DNA of 64,000 nucleotides from Sulfolobus islandicus Y.N.15.51 (lineage in GTDB: Archaea > Thermoproteota > Thermoprotei_A > Sulfolobales > Sulfolobaceae), in the NCBI RefSeq assembly GCF_000022485.1, contig NC_012623.1, forward strand, positions 682,001 through 746,000. The letters run 5' to 3'. The notes below the pieces were generated by a model. The model saw only the letters and a program-made list of their open reading frames with translations, did not search any database and was not told where the DNA came from. Position 1 is the stretch's first letter; every line of letters begins with the position of its first letter. Shown piece by piece: positions 49,044 to 59,095 of the stretch. A program made the position numbers and the translations under genes.

Positions 49044-49806
49044 ATTCCTCTGTAAGTTTACCTGCAATAGTAGCTGCTTCAATAATCTCCAGTCCACTTA
49101 ACCTTAACGCAAAATATGCTCCTAACAAGAAGTCACCCGTTCCTACTTCGTTTCTGCCTGTTCTACTAGGTCTGTAAGTATATTTTGCTAGCGTATACGT
49201 ATAAACGTTGAACCCATTATGTCCATCTGAAATTATGATTTCCTTAAAACCTGATTTAAATAGATCGCTTAATTCTAGTTTAGAAGATTCAAATTCCTCC
49301 ATATTGCCATGTAGTACCATGTAATTACTATTAAATGGAAAACTTAAACCCCTTTCATATTTAATTTCTTCTGACTCTACACAATTCCTAATAAAACCTT
49401 GAATATCTACTGCTATGGGAGCAGAGCTTTGAATATTAATATTGTCAATTTCCTTACACACTGGATTTACCAGAATTCCATCAACTGTGTTATCATCGAT
49501 CACTCTTATCTTACTTTTAGGCTTTTTAAGTAAGATTAATCTTCTCCCACTATTCGTTAAATCAATTTTAAACCTAATTGTATATTTGTCATATATCAGT
49601 TGCTTCTCTAAATCAGATATAAAATCTATCTCAAAATTAAAATCCTCTCCTATTACTCCATACAGTTTTGGTATACCACCACCTCTCATTACGCCAAGTG
49701 ATGAATATATTAAAGGTCCACCCGGTCTTATCTTCCCTTGTATCTCGTCTATTGTAAATCCTCCTACTATTAATATCTTATTCCTCTTCAATTTCTTCTT
49801 CACCAA
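49018..49806 (-). CDS. PfkB-family sugar/nucleoside kinase
   Basis: 262 residues, slightly short for the family. The N-terminal PGGPLIYSSLG and the C-terminal signature NEVGTGDFLLGAYFA, carrying the catalytic Asp, identify it as a ribokinase/PfkB-like enzyme. Substrate is unknown; candidates include sugars, nucleosides and inositol. It overlaps the zinc-finger gene by 29 bp at its 5' end. Confidence 0.8.
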   Translation of the reverse strand: MVKKKLKRNKILIVGGFTIDEIQGKIRPGGPLIYSSLGVMRGGGIPKLYGVIGEDFNFEIDFISDLEKQLIYDKYTIRFKIDLTNSGRRLILLKKPKSKIRVIDDNTVDGILVNPVCKEIDNINIQSSAPIAVDIQGFIRNCVESEEIKYERGLSFPFNSNYMVLHGNMEEFESSKLELSDLFKSGFKEIIISDGHNGFNVYTYTLAKYTYRPSRTGRNEVGTGDFLLGAYFALRLSGLEIIEAATIAGKLTEEFSNSEFLI

Positions 49807-50071
49807 CTGATAGCTTAGGTTCCTCTTCCTCTTCTTCAGTTCTTATCTTTTTCTGTAACCATAACCCATGTTTATGTGCATCTAAATGCCTTTTTAAATC
49901 TTCTAAATCAAAAAAATATGTACTATAGTCAGTTGACACACCTTTAGCACAATTTGGTGAGCATATAGGACAAACGTAAAGCTTAGTAGTTTCATCATAG
50001 CAAATTGTAACCTTTTTATTATTATGATCAATCTCTATTGCTTTCCACTTAGGTGACCATCTCGTTGACAT
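49778..50071 (-). CDS. Small C2H2-type zinc-finger protein with acidic tail
   Basis: About 97 residues from the ATG at 50071 (a TTG start at 50095 is also in frame). The putative zinc ligands are C42 and C45 (CPIC) and H70 and H74 (RHLDAH, numbering from the TTG form), with an unusually long 24-residue loop between the pairs. A run of glutamates (EEEEEE) and more acidic residues end the protein. It may bind nucleic acid or a partner protein. No family is recognised. Confidence 0.55.
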   Translation of the reverse strand: MSTRWSPKWKAIEIDHNNKKVTICYDETTKLYVCPICSPNCAKGVSTDYSTYFFDLEDLKRHLDAHKHGLWLQKKIRTEEEEEEPKLSVGEEEIEEE

Positions 50072-50095
50072 TGGTAATATAATTGTGGAGGCCAA

Positions 50096-50439
50096 ATATA
50101 TAATATTAAGTACTCATTTCTTCCAAATTATTATTAGGACATGTCGTATACATTAAACAATATTGTTGAGAGACTGTCTCGAATGCAAATAATTGAATAA
50201 CAATAGCAAGAGAGAATATAGTATTATGGATTATAAGGAATGAAATGCAATCATATCTTTCAATATAACGTAAGATTAAACTTATATTGTGGGGAAAATA
50301 ACCAAATATAGAGAAAATTCAAAATTTCTCAATAACTTATCTCTATTTTTGAATAATTATCTGTAAACTTGTACATAGATTTATTGAATTATTTGCGCTT
50401 GGGATGCTCTCTTGAAGCCCGAATAAAACATAAGGGTGA
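50096..50439. other. AT-rich region left of the IS110 remnant
   Basis: About 340 bp with no credible gene. It contains an imperfect inverted patch (AAATTTCTCAATAA...) but no clear terminal repeat. The last 40 bases (from about 50399) probably are the left end of the IS110 element. Confidence 0.4.
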
Positions 50440-51355
50440 GAAAAGTGGAGGCCCCCAGTTGCAGGAATAGATGTATCAAAAGATAAATTAATATGTATTT
50501 TCAAGGCAAACTTTACGAGTTTGCTAATGATAGGCAAGGGTTTGAGGAGATAAGGAAGATCTTACCTAAGGGTTGCAAGATAGGTATAGAAAGTACTGGA
50601 GTTTACCACGTTAACCTAGCAAAGTACTTGATGGGCGAGTATGATGTTAGGATCATTAATCCCTTCATACTTAAGAAGTTCAAGGATTTTAGGGGTAAGA
50701 AGAGTGATAAATGATGCTTGCGGAATTAGTTGTAAATATGGGGGATAAGTTGAAGTAAGTGATGCTAGGGAGTTAACGAGCCAATGGGATTTTGTTACTA
50801 GGAGCATTACTAGGGTTAAGGTTGAGGAGGGATTTGGTACTTCTAGGCTATAGTGATAGCTTGTCCAAGAAGAACTTGGAGGAGGTTTTGAGGGGCGAGG
50901 ATAGTATAGTGTTGTCTGAGGTTTCTTTTGGAGGAGTTGGAGAGGCTTGAGGCTAGGAAGATTGAGGATAGGCTTAGAGAGTTAGTCCCCAAGGATAGTT
51001 TGATTTTTACTATTCCGGGTATTGGTAGGACGCTGGGTTGTATTATCTTGGCTAGGGTTGGTGATGTTAAGCGTTTTGGTGATAAGAAGAGGTTTGTTGC
51101 TTATTGTGGTCTTGTTGTTGAGTCTAGTGGTAAGAGTGTTGTTTCAAGGAGTATTTCTAAGACGGGTGATGCTGTTTTGAGGAGGGCTTTCTATCTTCCA
51201 GCTCTAGTCACTATTAGAGTTAACCCGGTAATTAAGCGTTTTTATGAGGAGCACAAGGGTAGGTTTAGGGGTAAGAAGCTGATTGTTGCATGTACTAGGC
51301 TGTTATTACTTGGGCTGTGCTGTATTATAATAAATCATTTGACGCTAGTGAGTAA
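50440..51355 (+). pseudogene. IS110-family transposase, wrecked by several frameshifts
   Basis: The pieces are in order but in several frames: VAGIDVSKDKL at 50458, then YFQGKLYEFAND... GIESTGVYH from 50493, KKSDK then DA at about 50705-50720, a LRRDLVLLGYSD piece at about 50823, and the Transposase_20 domain (TIPGIGRTLG... VAYCGL... GKSVVSRSISKTGDAVLRRAF) from 50928. The C-terminal TWAVLYYNKSFD is in a further frame. Two codons (Asp-Pro) are missing after GL. IS110 elements have a DEDD nuclease and no terminal inverted repeats. Confidence 0.85.
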
Positions 51356-51637
51356 AGCAGGTTTCATCACTTGCATAAGTAGTGTGGCTATGCTCGATTT
51401 TTCATGGAAAAGTTTTTATACGGAAGCTCCCCAAATGGTCCAAGCTCGATTCTTTGTAGTGTTGAAATGAGAAAGTAATATTGATGACAGGACCCATAAT
51501 TACGTATTAGACAAGTATAGATGTAAAAAGAGAAAAATGGACTTAGCTTTAGTATAAATAATATAAGTGCAGTGATATAGCAGAAAGAGCAATACTTATA
51601 TAATGAATAAAGTAAGATAATAATTGGCGGTCCGAAT
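51356..51637. other. Spacer after the IS110 remnant; promoter of phosphohexuloisomerase
   Basis: 282 bp, AT-rich, no gene. Near 51592-51603 the sequence CTTATATAAT is a good A-box about 35-45 nt before the hxlB TTG. Near 51391 and 51447 two GCTCGATT stretches repeat in direct orientation, of unknown significance. Confidence 0.5.
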
Positions 51638-52267
51638 TTGTCATCTTCTCTCGACGACTATCCTCTTTCTTTAAAGACAATGTACGATATAGCTGAATTT
51701 ATACTTAGGGCAGCCAAAGCAATAAAACCAGAACAAACAAGTAAAATGATAAGTGAATTGGAAAATTTCTATAAAAATAACCGCAATGGAAAAGTATTAG
51801 TAATGGGAGCAGGTAGAAGTGGATTAGTAGGAAGAGCTTTTGCTATGAGATTGCTTCATTTAGGTTTTAACTCCTATGTTTTAGGGGAAACCATCGTACC
51901 CGCTATTGGGAAGAACGATATAGTAGTTGCTATTTCCGGTTCTGGTAGAACCAAATTAATATTGACAGCCGCAGAGGCGGCGAAAGAAGCTGGAGCTAAA
52001 TTGATATCGATAACAAGTTACTTCGATAGTCCCCTAGCAAAAATATCCGATGTAGTAATTGAAATCCCGGGTAGAACAAAGTATTCGAAAAATGAAGACT
52101 ACTTCGCGAGACAAATTCTTGGAATAACTGAACCGTTAGCACCATTAGGTACATTATTTGAAGATACAACACAAATATTCTTAGATGGAATTGTAGCTGA
52201 GCTAATGATAAGGTTAAAGAAGACTGAAGAAGATTTAAGGTTAGTTCACGCTAATATTGAACTATAG
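51638..52267 (+). CDS. hxlB: 6-phospho-3-hexuloisomerase
   Basis: 209 residues from a TTG. A single SIS domain: [20 protein letters not shown] and [13 protein letters not shown] are the sugar-phosphate loops, and [14 protein letters not shown] ends the fold. It converts D-arabino-3-hexulose 6-phosphate to fructose 6-phosphate; in archaea without the pentose phosphate pathway it makes ribose from fructose 6-phosphate together with hexulose-phosphate synthase, which is not in this window. Its 3' end is close to the cedB start. Confidence 0.88.
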   Translation: MSSSLDDYPLSLKTMYDIAEFILRAAKAIKPEQTSKMISELENFYKNNRNGKVLVMGAGRSGLVGRAFAMRLLHLGFNSYVLGETIVPAIGKNDIVVAISGSGRTKLILTAAEAAKEAGAKLISITSYFDSPLAKISDVVIEIPGRTKYSKNEDYFARQILGITEPLAPLGTLFEDTTQIFLDGIVAELMIRLKKTEEDLRLVHANIEL

Positions 52268-52300
52268 TTTCTCTTCAGTCACTCGCAATTTTTTAATAAT
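52266..52300 (+). promoter_or_regulatory. UV-type B-motif and A-box before cedB
   Basis: AGTTTC at 52266-52271 matches the ANTTTC element reported for UV-inducible Sulfolobales genes, followed by the T-rich A-box TTTTTTAATA near 52290-52299. The ATG at 52308 is close, so the message is nearly leaderless. The match overlaps the hxlB stop. Confidence 0.45.
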
Positions 52301-52307
52301 AGTGAAT

Positions 52308-54110
52308 ATGGACGTAAAAGACTTCAACTCAAGAATCATTGGATTATTAATAATATCAATATTTATAACAATTATGTTTTTATATAAATTAATATACTTA
52401 ATACCACTTATTTTTATAGCAGTACTTATGTTTCAGAGTAATAAGAAGATTTTTAGTTATATATCAAGACATACAAGACAAATCCAAATGTATAATATCG
52501 AAGATGGAGTATTCTATAGTGAAAAGAAAGCTAGTGCAGTTTTAATAATAGATGATATACAAATGGATTACAAAGATTTTACAAACTCGAATCTGAAATC
52601 ATATATATCGTCATTCTATAAAATTTTGGACATAGCAAAGGATATCAACATAGTATTAAAGAAAGAGAGCTTCGATAAAAACTCATACGTAGAATCGCTT
52701 TCACAGAAAATGCAAGCGCTCCGGATAATGATCGATAGTGATCCTTCAAATGAGAAAGCTAAAAGAAAGCTCGAACTAATGGAAACTATAATATCAAGAA
52801 TCGAATCTGGTGAGAATCCATTTAAATATGAAATGTACATAATTGTTAACTCTAAAGATAAAAACTCAGCGCTAGCTACCGCATCCATGATTAGGCAAGG
52901 ATTAGAAGGTCTTGGTATAAAAACCAGAATAGCTACACTAAATGAAATACGAGAATTATTAAAAGATTTTTTTCGTTCAAAATTAAATTTTAACAAAATT
53001 GTATTACCTACCCAAATTCCATATTTAACACCAATTTCTATAGAGAAAAAGCCTAATAATGGTATTATAATTGATGGAATATTGTTAGGAAAGGATCCTA
53101 ATAATAATAGCCTAGTATTTTGGAATATAACCAAAAGTCAGAACACTCATCTATTAATTGTTGGGCCTACTGGTTCAGGTAAAACCGAGTTTTTAATCTG
53201 GCTATCCACGCTGCTAAATGTGATCTATGGAGGTACAATAATCCTATTTGATATAAAGGGTGATATAAAACATAGACTTTCTAAATATAAAGTGCCATTT
53301 CAATTGATAAATCCGTTATTTTATAGACTAGGACTTCTTGATGAATATGAAATTCCTATAAAGATTAAGTTGCTTCAGATAGAGAAAATACTTCTCAATT
53401 CATTCAGATTAAGCAAGTTTAGCTCATCTATTTTATACACTTATCTAAATAGACTAATAGACACTGGCTACTTAAAATATAGAATTATGTGGAAAGATTT
53501 AGAAAAATATTTAGACGAATTAAACGATTTTCAGTTAAAGTATTATCTCGGCAAGTTAATAAACATATTATCCTCAATGGAGGATTCGGAATTGCCACCC
53601 TTGCTACATGGAATTAGCGAAAATGAGATAAATGTAATAGATCTCACTCTGATTAAAAGTGAAGAAGTAAAAAGACTTATAATATATTCCGTTCTGCAAG
53701 AGATATATAATAAATTTTCATTAGAAAAAATATATGATATGTCTAGAGTATTCTTAGTATTGGATGAAGCATGGACTATTTTAAAAAATGAATCCGAAGA
53801 TTATCCCATTGTTGTAGATCTAGTAAAAAGAGGAAGAGGGCATGGAATTTCCATCATTATGGCAACGCAAAACTTAGAAGATCTAGGTGACCTAGTTAAT
53901 ATATATCTAGATAATATAGGAGTAGTGGTATTTATGAATAATGGAGATAAAAAATTCTGGGAGGAGGTAAGAAGGTTTGTTAATGTTGATAACGATACAT
54001 TATCTAACAATTTAATGTTCATGGGTAGAGGAGAAGCTCTCGTGAGATTTTTAGGAGATCCTAGGCCAATAGTTATAAGATTAGGCAACTTAGCCAGTAG
54101 CACGCTCTAA
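52308..54110 (+). CDS. cedB: CedB, HerA/VirB4-type ATPase for DNA import
   Basis: 600 residues from the ATG at 52308 (the frame is open from 52257, but that overlaps hxlB). Two N-terminal transmembrane helices precede a P-loop ATPase: Walker A GPTGSGKTEF near residue 285 and Walker B VFLVLDEAW near 485, then an ATQN sensor. This matches CedB, which powers import of DNA through CedA/A1/A2 after UV damage in Sulfolobales. The cedA genes are not in this window. It overlaps the convergent downstream gene by 21 bp. Confidence 0.85.
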   Translation: MDVKDFNSRIIGLLIISIFITIMFLYKLIYLIPLIFIAVLMFQSNKKIFSYISRHTRQIQMYNIEDGVFYSEKKASAVLIIDDIQMDYKDFTNSNLKSYISSFYKILDIAKDINIVLKKESFDKNSYVESLSQKMQALRIMIDSDPSNEKAKRKLELMETIISRIESGENPFKYEMYIIVNSKDKNSALATASMIRQGLEGLGIKTRIATLNEIRELLKDFFRSKLNFNKIVLPTQIPYLTPISIEKKPNNGIIIDGILLGKDPNNNSLVFWNITKSQNTHLLIVGPTGSGKTEFLIWLSTLLNVIYGGTIILFDIKGDIKHRLSKYKVPFQLINPLFYRLGLLDEYEIPIKIKLLQIEKILLNSFRLSKFSSSILYTYLNRLIDTGYLKYRIMWKDLEKYLDELNDFQLKYYLGKLINILSSMEDSELPPLLHGISENEINVIDLTLIKSEEVKRLIIYSVLQEIYNKFSLEKIYDMSRVFLVLDEAWTILKNESEDYPIVVDLVKRGRGHGISIIMATQNLEDLGDLVNIYLDNIGVVVFMNNGDKKFWEEVRRFVNVDNDTLSNNLMFMGRGEALVRFLGDPRPIVIRLGNLASSTL

Positions 54111-54518
54111 AATAGCTTGTATACCCGTTTTTATCTTATTATAGATTATTTCGCTATTTATATTTTTTAAAATTATCTCTCTTAGATCATTTTTATCCAT
54201 TTCGATAGTATAATCTATTTTATTCAACTCCTTCTCTGATTCTAGAATTTTACTTAATGCGGAAAAATATGACTTGGTTAATGTGATCTTGTTTTTTATA
54301 ACAAATTTTGCAACGGGAGGTGTAAAATAGATCTCGGCTAAAATTTCACCTCTTTTATTCTTTATATACTCTATACTACCTTTATTACCCTTTATAGTAG
54401 GTAAATAGCCGGATTCTATAATACTCAATAAAAACTCATAAAATTCAAGTTCTTTTCTCAGGCTTGCAATCTTGTTCTCAAGGAATTTTTTTAGCTCATC
54501 AGTGTTAACACTCATCAC
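54090..54518 (-). CDS. Small coiled-coil protein, unknown function
   Basis: 142 residues. A coiled-coil region covers about residues 5-35, followed by an alpha/beta middle (GNKGSIEYIKNKRGEILAEIYFTP) and helical end. No domain recognised. It overlaps the 3' end of cedB by 21 bp and is divergent from lysY, 53 bp apart. Confidence 0.6.
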   Translation of the reverse strand: MMSVNTDELKKFLENKIASLRKELEFYEFLLSIIESGYLPTIKGNKGSIEYIKNKRGEILAEIYFTPPVAKFVIKNKITLTKSYFSALSKILESEKELNKIDYTIEMDKNDLREIILKNINSEIIYNKIKTGIQAILERATG

Positions 54519-54571
54519 AAATATCTATATACATTAAACTATATATAACCTAAACTGCAATAGTTAGTTTA

Positions 54572-55630
54572 ATGAAAGATAGAGTTAGAGTTGCCGTAGT
54601 GGGAGGTTCAGGATACACGGGTGGAGAGTTACTAAGAATACTAGTTACACATCCGAAGACAGAAATATCAGCCATAACTTCTAGAGAATATGCAGGAAAA
54701 CCGGTATCATTGGTACATCCGAATTTAAGAGGGCTATTATCGCTTAATTTCACAAATTTCTCGATAGATAAAATCTCAGACAAAGCCGACGCAATTTTTC
54801 TTGCTCTACCACATGGAGTATCGCTAAATTACGTACCCAAATTACTGGATTTAGGATTAACGGTAGTGGATTTGAGTGCAGATTTTAGACTCAAGAATCC
54901 CGAACTTTATAAAATATGGTATAACTATGAACATCCTTACCCAGATCTATTAGACAAAGCAGTATATGGACTACCAGAGTTGCATTTCGAGGAATTAAGA
55001 AATGCTAAACTTATAGCTTCCCCAGGATGCAATGCCACAGCAACAATACTAGCACTAGCCCCAGTTGTAGCATCAAAAATAACTGATGAGAAAAAGTTTA
55101 TCAGTGATGTAAAGGTAGGCAGTAGTGAAGGGGGAGCTAAACCTTCAGAAGGAAGTCATCATCCGGAGAGACAAAATGCAATTAGACCTTATGAAGCCGA
55201 AGGACACAGACATGCAGCAGAAGCTGAACAAGAACTGTCCAGAATAGCTAAAGTGAATATAAGCGTAAGTATTGTCCCTCATGCTGTGAGCAGCATCAGA
55301 GGGGCTTTAGCATCTGCACATACATGGTTATCTAATGAGATAGAAGAGATTGAAATATGGAAAAAAATAGCCGAATTTTATAGAGGCAAGAGATTCATCA
55401 GAATAGTTAGAGGTAATATACACCCATATCCTGATCCAAAATTCGTTATCGGAAGCAACTTCGGTGACATAGGATTTGCTGTAGAAAAAAGAATTTCAAG
55501 ACTAACAGCATTCTCAGCTATAGATAACTTGATGAAGGGTGCGGCTGGCCAGGCTGTCCAAGCCTTTAATATCTCTATGGGATTTAACGAAGATGATGGA
55601 TTAAAACTAGTACCCTTGAGGCCTGCCTAA
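54572..55630 (+). CDS. lysY: [LysW]-aminoadipate/glutamate phosphate reductase
   Basis: 352 residues. The N-terminal VVGGSGYTGGELLRIL NADP loop and the catalytic Cys in ASPGCNATAT are the ArgC signatures; the SEGGAKPSEGSHHPER block is typical of LysY. It reduces the LysW-bound acyl phosphate to the semialdehyde in lysine synthesis, and probably acts on glutamate for arginine as well. One base separates it from lysZ. Confidence 0.93.
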   Translation: MKDRVRVAVVGGSGYTGGELLRILVTHPKTEISAITSREYAGKPVSLVHPNLRGLLSLNFTNFSIDKISDKADAIFLALPHGVSLNYVPKLLDLGLTVVDLSADFRLKNPELYKIWYNYEHPYPDLLDKAVYGLPELHFEELRNAKLIASPGCNATATILALAPVVASKITDEKKFISDVKVGSSEGGAKPSEGSHHPERQNAIRPYEAEGHRHAAEAEQELSRIAKVNISVSIVPHAVSSIRGALASAHTWLSNEIEEIEIWKKIAEFYRGKRFIRIVRGNIHPYPDPKFVIGSNFGDIGFAVEKRISRLTAFSAIDNLMKGAAGQAVQAFNISMGFNEDDGLKLVPLRPA

Positions 55631-55631
55631 A

Positions 55632-56426
55632 ATGATAGTGGTTAAAATAGGTGGAAGAGTAGTAAAAAACTCGTTAGATAAGGTAATCTTAGATATAGCA
55701 AATATAAACGATAAGGTAATTTTAGTGCATGGCGGAGGAGATATTGTAACCGATTATACTAAAAGATTGGGAATTGAACCAGTTTTCGTAACATCACCTG
55801 AAGGTATAAGAAGCAGATACACCACAAAGGAAGAATTAGAAGTTTACATTATGGCAATGAGCCTTATAAATAAAATGATAACTTCAAAATTATGCAGCTT
55901 AGGTAAAAACGCGATAGGTATTACAGGTGCTGATGGAGGCTTACTGCTTGCAGAAAGAAAGAAAAGAATAATTGTAATTGACGAAAGAGGAAAGAAAAGA
56001 ATAATTGAGGGTGGTTATACAGGTAAGGTAAAAGAAGTAAGGAGTGAAGTTATTAATCATTTAATGAAATTATTTGACATAATAGTAGTATCACCTTTAG
56101 CCCTAGATGTTGAAGAGAGCACACCACTAAACATTGATGGAGATCAAGCAGCATTTGCAATAAGTAAAGCTGTTAAAGTAAACGTGTTAGTGATTCTTTC
56201 AGATGTGGAAGGAGTATTAGTGGAAGGAAAAGTAGTTGATAGACTTACTCCGGAAGAGGCAAAAGAGCTTTCTAAAAAAATAGGCCCTGGAATGAACAGA
56301 AAGTTATTAATGGCTGCTGAAAGTGTTGAAAATGGTGTAAATAAAGTAATAATAGGGTCTGGAGTTAAAGATAGACCAGTTAGTAGTGCTTTAGAACTCA
56401 ATGGGACGGTGATAGTGAATGGGTAA
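55632..56426 (+). CDS. lysZ: [LysW]-aminoadipate/glutamate kinase
   Basis: 264 residues, amino-acid-kinase fold: MIVVKIGGRVV, LVHGGGDIVTDY, GGYTGKV and the NIDGDQAAFAIS motif. It phosphorylates the side-chain carboxyl of LysW-carried aminoadipate or glutamate. It overlaps lysM by 8 bp. Confidence 0.93.
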   Translation: MIVVKIGGRVVKNSLDKVILDIANINDKVILVHGGGDIVTDYTKRLGIEPVFVTSPEGIRSRYTTKEELEVYIMAMSLINKMITSKLCSLGKNAIGITGADGGLLLAERKKRIIVIDERGKKRIIEGGYTGKVKEVRSEVINHLMKLFDIIVVSPLALDVEESTPLNIDGDQAAFAISKAVKVNVLVILSDVEGVLVEGKVVDRLTPEEAKELSKKIGPGMNRKLLMAAESVENGVNKVIIGSGVKDRPVSSALELNGTVIVNG

Positions 56427-56847
56427 TGCAAATGTTGATGAGAGTGATCTAAAAATATTGGAGATTTTAAAAAAGAACGCGAGGACACCTTATACATTGA
56501 TAGCCAAGGATCTTAAAGTAAGTGAGGCTGCGATACGAAAGAGAATAGAGAAATTAATACGCCAAGGTATAATTAAGAGATTCACTATAGAATATGAGCT
56601 AGAAAATGAGATTAGAGCAATAGTTATGGTTCAATCTACACCGCAAATACCAACACCGGAAATCTCTAAAAAGATAGCAAAAATTCCAGGGGTTGAAGTA
56701 GTATATGAGACTACAGGAGATTATGATATTCTAGTAATAGTAAGGGGAACAAACATAACATCAATCAATAGAACAATAGATGAGATTAGAAGTATTCAAG
56801 GTGTTATCGGAACAAATAGTACTATTATCCTTAGAACTTGGTTCTAA
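56419..56847 (+). CDS. lysM: Lrp/AsnC-type lysine regulator LysM
   Basis: 142 residues. An AsnC-type HTH (about 10-50, with TLIAKDLKVSEAAIRKRIEKL) precedes an AsnC/RAM effector domain (about 65-140). In S. solfataricus LysM has been shown to bind the lysW promoter and activate it when lysine is absent. It overlaps lysZ by 8 bp, so it belongs to the lysYZM unit. Confidence 0.92.
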   Translation: MGNANVDESDLKILEILKKNARTPYTLIAKDLKVSEAAIRKRIEKLIRQGIIKRFTIEYELENEIRAIVMVQSTPQIPTPEISKKIAKIPGVEVVYETTGDYDILVIVRGTNITSINRTIDEIRSIQGVIGTNSTIILRTWF

Positions 56848-56913
56848 AATCGTACCACTTATTACTAAAAACTTTTTCTACACAAAACTAAGTTAATATC
56901 TAACTGACCTTCA
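56848..56913 (+). promoter_or_regulatory. LysM-controlled promoter of lysWXJK
   Basis: 66 bp between lysM and lysW, AT-rich. LysM from S. solfataricus is known to bind upstream of lysW; the exact operator cannot be set from reading alone. The region is long enough for an A-box and an Lrp site. Confidence 0.5.
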
Positions 56914-57084
56914 ATGGTAAATCTAAAATGCCCTATTTGTGGTGGAGAATTAACCGTAGAAGACGATGCGTTACCAGGAGAACTTGTTGAACACGAATGC
57001 GGAGCTCAATTAGAAGTTGTAAAACAAAACGGAAAATTGTCACTCAGATTAGCAGAGCAGATAGGTGAGGATTGGGGAGAGTGA
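56914..57084 (+). CDS. lysW: Amino-group carrier protein LysW
   Basis: 56 residues. A zinc ribbon with CPIC (C6, C9), and H27/C29, and the required C-terminal EDWGE, whose terminal Glu carries the aminoadipate/glutamate amino group, are all present. It shuttles intermediates between LysX, LysZ, LysY, LysJ and LysK. Its stop TGA overlaps the GTG start of lysX. The gene is below 60 codons and easy to miss. Confidence 0.95.
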   Translation: MVNLKCPICGGELTVEDDALPGELVEHECGAQLEVVKQNGKLSLRLAEQIGEDWGE

Positions 57085-57932
57085 AAATAGGAATTCTATA
57101 TGATATGCCTAGATGGGAGGAAAAAAACCTAATTGAAGAGGGAAAAAAATTAGGCTATCAGGTTACTACCATATATAGTAAAGATTTTGTTCTTTTTTCA
57201 AATGAGTTTAATATAGAGAATGATGTAAATCTTTTTATCCAAAGAAACATATCACATAACAGAGCACTTATTACATCGTTTCTAGTAGAGCAGCTTGGCT
57301 ATCCCGTAATAAATGACCATATGACTCTAATTAGATGTGAAAACAAAATTTTTACAACATATATTTTAGCCAAACATAATATACCAACTCCTAAAACTTT
57401 CATAGCATTTGATAAAACTAACGCAATGGAATATTCAAAAAAACTAGGATATCCGGTAGTTATAAAACCGGTTGAAGGAAGCTGGGGGAGAATGGTAGCT
57501 AAAGCTGATAATCTAGACATACTATATAGTTATTTAGAGTATCAAGAATTTAGTACACAAAAATACAAAGATATATACTACATACAAGAATTTGTTAACA
57601 AGCCAAATAGGGATATAAGAATATTTGTGATAGGAGACGAAACTCCGGTTGGAATTTACAGAGTTAATGAAAATAATTGGAGAACTAATACTGCATTAGG
57701 TGCAAAAGCATATCCTCTTAAAATAGATGAGGAACTTAAAGAGTTGGCATTGAAAGTAAAGGACATAATAGGGGGTTTCTTTTTAGGAATAGATATATTT
57801 GAGGATAAGGATCGGGGATATCTCGTAGATGAAGTAAATGGAGTGCCAGAATATAAAAATACTGTAAGAGTAAATAATTTTAATATATCAAAATTCCTTT
57901 TGGAAAAAGCAGTAGAGTGGGTGAAAAAATGA
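57081..57932 (+). CDS. lysX: [LysW]-aminoadipate/glutamate ligase LysX
   Basis: 283 residues from a GTG at 57081 that overlaps the lysW stop. It has an ATP-grasp fold ([36 protein letters not shown]) of the RimK type. It attaches 2-aminoadipate, and probably also glutamate, to the C-terminal Glu of LysW. The stop overlaps lysJ's ATG. Confidence 0.94.
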   Translation: MKIGILYDMPRWEEKNLIEEGKKLGYQVTTIYSKDFVLFSNEFNIENDVNLFIQRNISHNRALITSFLVEQLGYPVINDHMTLIRCENKIFTTYILAKHNIPTPKTFIAFDKTNAMEYSKKLGYPVVIKPVEGSWGRMVAKADNLDILYSYLEYQEFSTQKYKDIYYIQEFVNKPNRDIRIFVIGDETPVGIYRVNENNWRTNTALGAKAYPLKIDEELKELALKVKDIIGGFFLGIDIFEDKDRGYLVDEVNGVPEYKNTVRVNNFNISKFLLEKAVEWVKK

Positions 57933-59095
57933 TAAAGTTATTAAAATTCTATCAAGATAGAGGCATTAAAATTGTTAGAGGAGAAGGTCAATATGTATGG
58001 GATGAAAGGAATAACAAATATTTAGATTTACACGCTGGACATGGAGTAGCGTTTCTTGGTCATGGAAATAAAATTGTTATAGACTATTTGAAAAAGCAAA
58101 TGGAGGAAATCTCTACTCTCTCTTTAGCTTTTGATACACCAATACGAGAGGAGATGATAAAAGAACTAGATGAACTGAAACCGGAAAACCTAGATAATTT
58201 ATTCCTCTTAAATAGTGGATCCGAAGCAGTAGAACTAGCATTAAAAATTGCAAGAAAAATTACGAAAAGGAGAAAAGTTGTTGCATTCAAAAATTCATTC
58301 CATGGAAGAAGTATGGGTGCTTTGTCAGTAACCTGGAATAAAAAATATAGGGAACCTTTCGAGCCATTAGTTGGCCCAGTAGAATTTTTAGAATATAATA
58401 ATATAGATTCCCTAAGGAGTATTACGGAAGATACAGCAGCAGTAATAGTAGAACCAGTACAAGGTGAAGGAGGCGTAATACCGGCTAAAAAAGAGTTTAT
58501 GAAGAACTTAAGAGAAGTTACGGAAAAGGTTAACGCTATATTAATAATGGATGAAGTGCAAACGGGATTTGGCAGAACAGGTAAGATATGGGCACATCAA
58601 CACTTTGATATAAAACCAGATATAGTAACAGCAGGTAAAGCAATTGGTGGAGGTTTTCCAGTAAGTGCAGTATTTCTACCAGATTGGATAGGTGAGAAAA
58701 TAGAAGAAGGTGATCATGGTTCGACCTATGGAGGAAATCCATTAGCTGCTGCCGCAGTTACTGCTGCTTGTAAGGTTGCTAAATCTGAAAAAATTGCAGA
58801 ACAAGCTCAAAAGAAAGGAGAATTATTTATGAGAATTCTAAAAGAGAAATTGGAAGATTACAAAATAGTCAGGGAAATAAGAGGGCTTGGCTTAATGATA
58901 GGAATAGACTTAAAGGTTAATCCCTCGATGGCTATAAAAATCTTACAAGACGAAAAGGTATTATCATTAAAAGCAGGGCTTACAACAATAAGATTCTTAC
59001 CCCCATATCTAATAGCACAATCAGATATGGAGTGGGCTTCAGATGCAGCAAGAAAAGGAATTAGTGAAACAGAAAGCAAAAGAGTTGCTTCTTGA
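57929..59095 (+). CDS. lysJ: [LysW]-aminoadipate semialdehyde/glutamate semialdehyde aminotransferase
   Basis: 388 residues from the ATG at 57929, overlapping lysX by 4 bp (ATGA). Fold type I class III aminotransferase with [16 protein letters not shown], the SFHGRSMG loop, [11 protein letters not shown] and the Schiff-base lysine in [11 protein letters not shown]. It aminates the LysW-semialdehyde. Its 3' end overlaps lysK by 53 bp. Confidence 0.93.
   Translation: MIKLLKFYQDRGIKIVRGEGQYVWDERNNKYLDLHAGHGVAFLGHGNKIVIDYLKKQMEEISTLSLAFDTPIREEMIKELDELKPENLDNLFLLNSGSEAVELALKIARKITKRRKVVAFKNSFHGRSMGALSVTWNKKYREPFEPLVGPVEFLEYNNIDSLRSITEDTAAVIVEPVQGEGGVIPAKKEFMKNLREVTEKVNAILIMDEVQTGFGRTGKIWAHQHFDIKPDIVTAGKAIGGGFPVSAVFLPDWIGEKIEEGDHGSTYGGNPLAAAAVTAACKVAKSEKIAEQAQKKGELFMRILKEKLEDYKIVREIRGLGLMIGIDLKVNPSMAIKILQDEKVLSLKAGLTTIRFLPPYLIAQSDMEWASDAARKGISETESKRVAS

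Noticed and set aside
50616-50807. Minus-strand frame inside the IS110 remnant
   Set aside because: Shadow of the broken transposase on the other strand.
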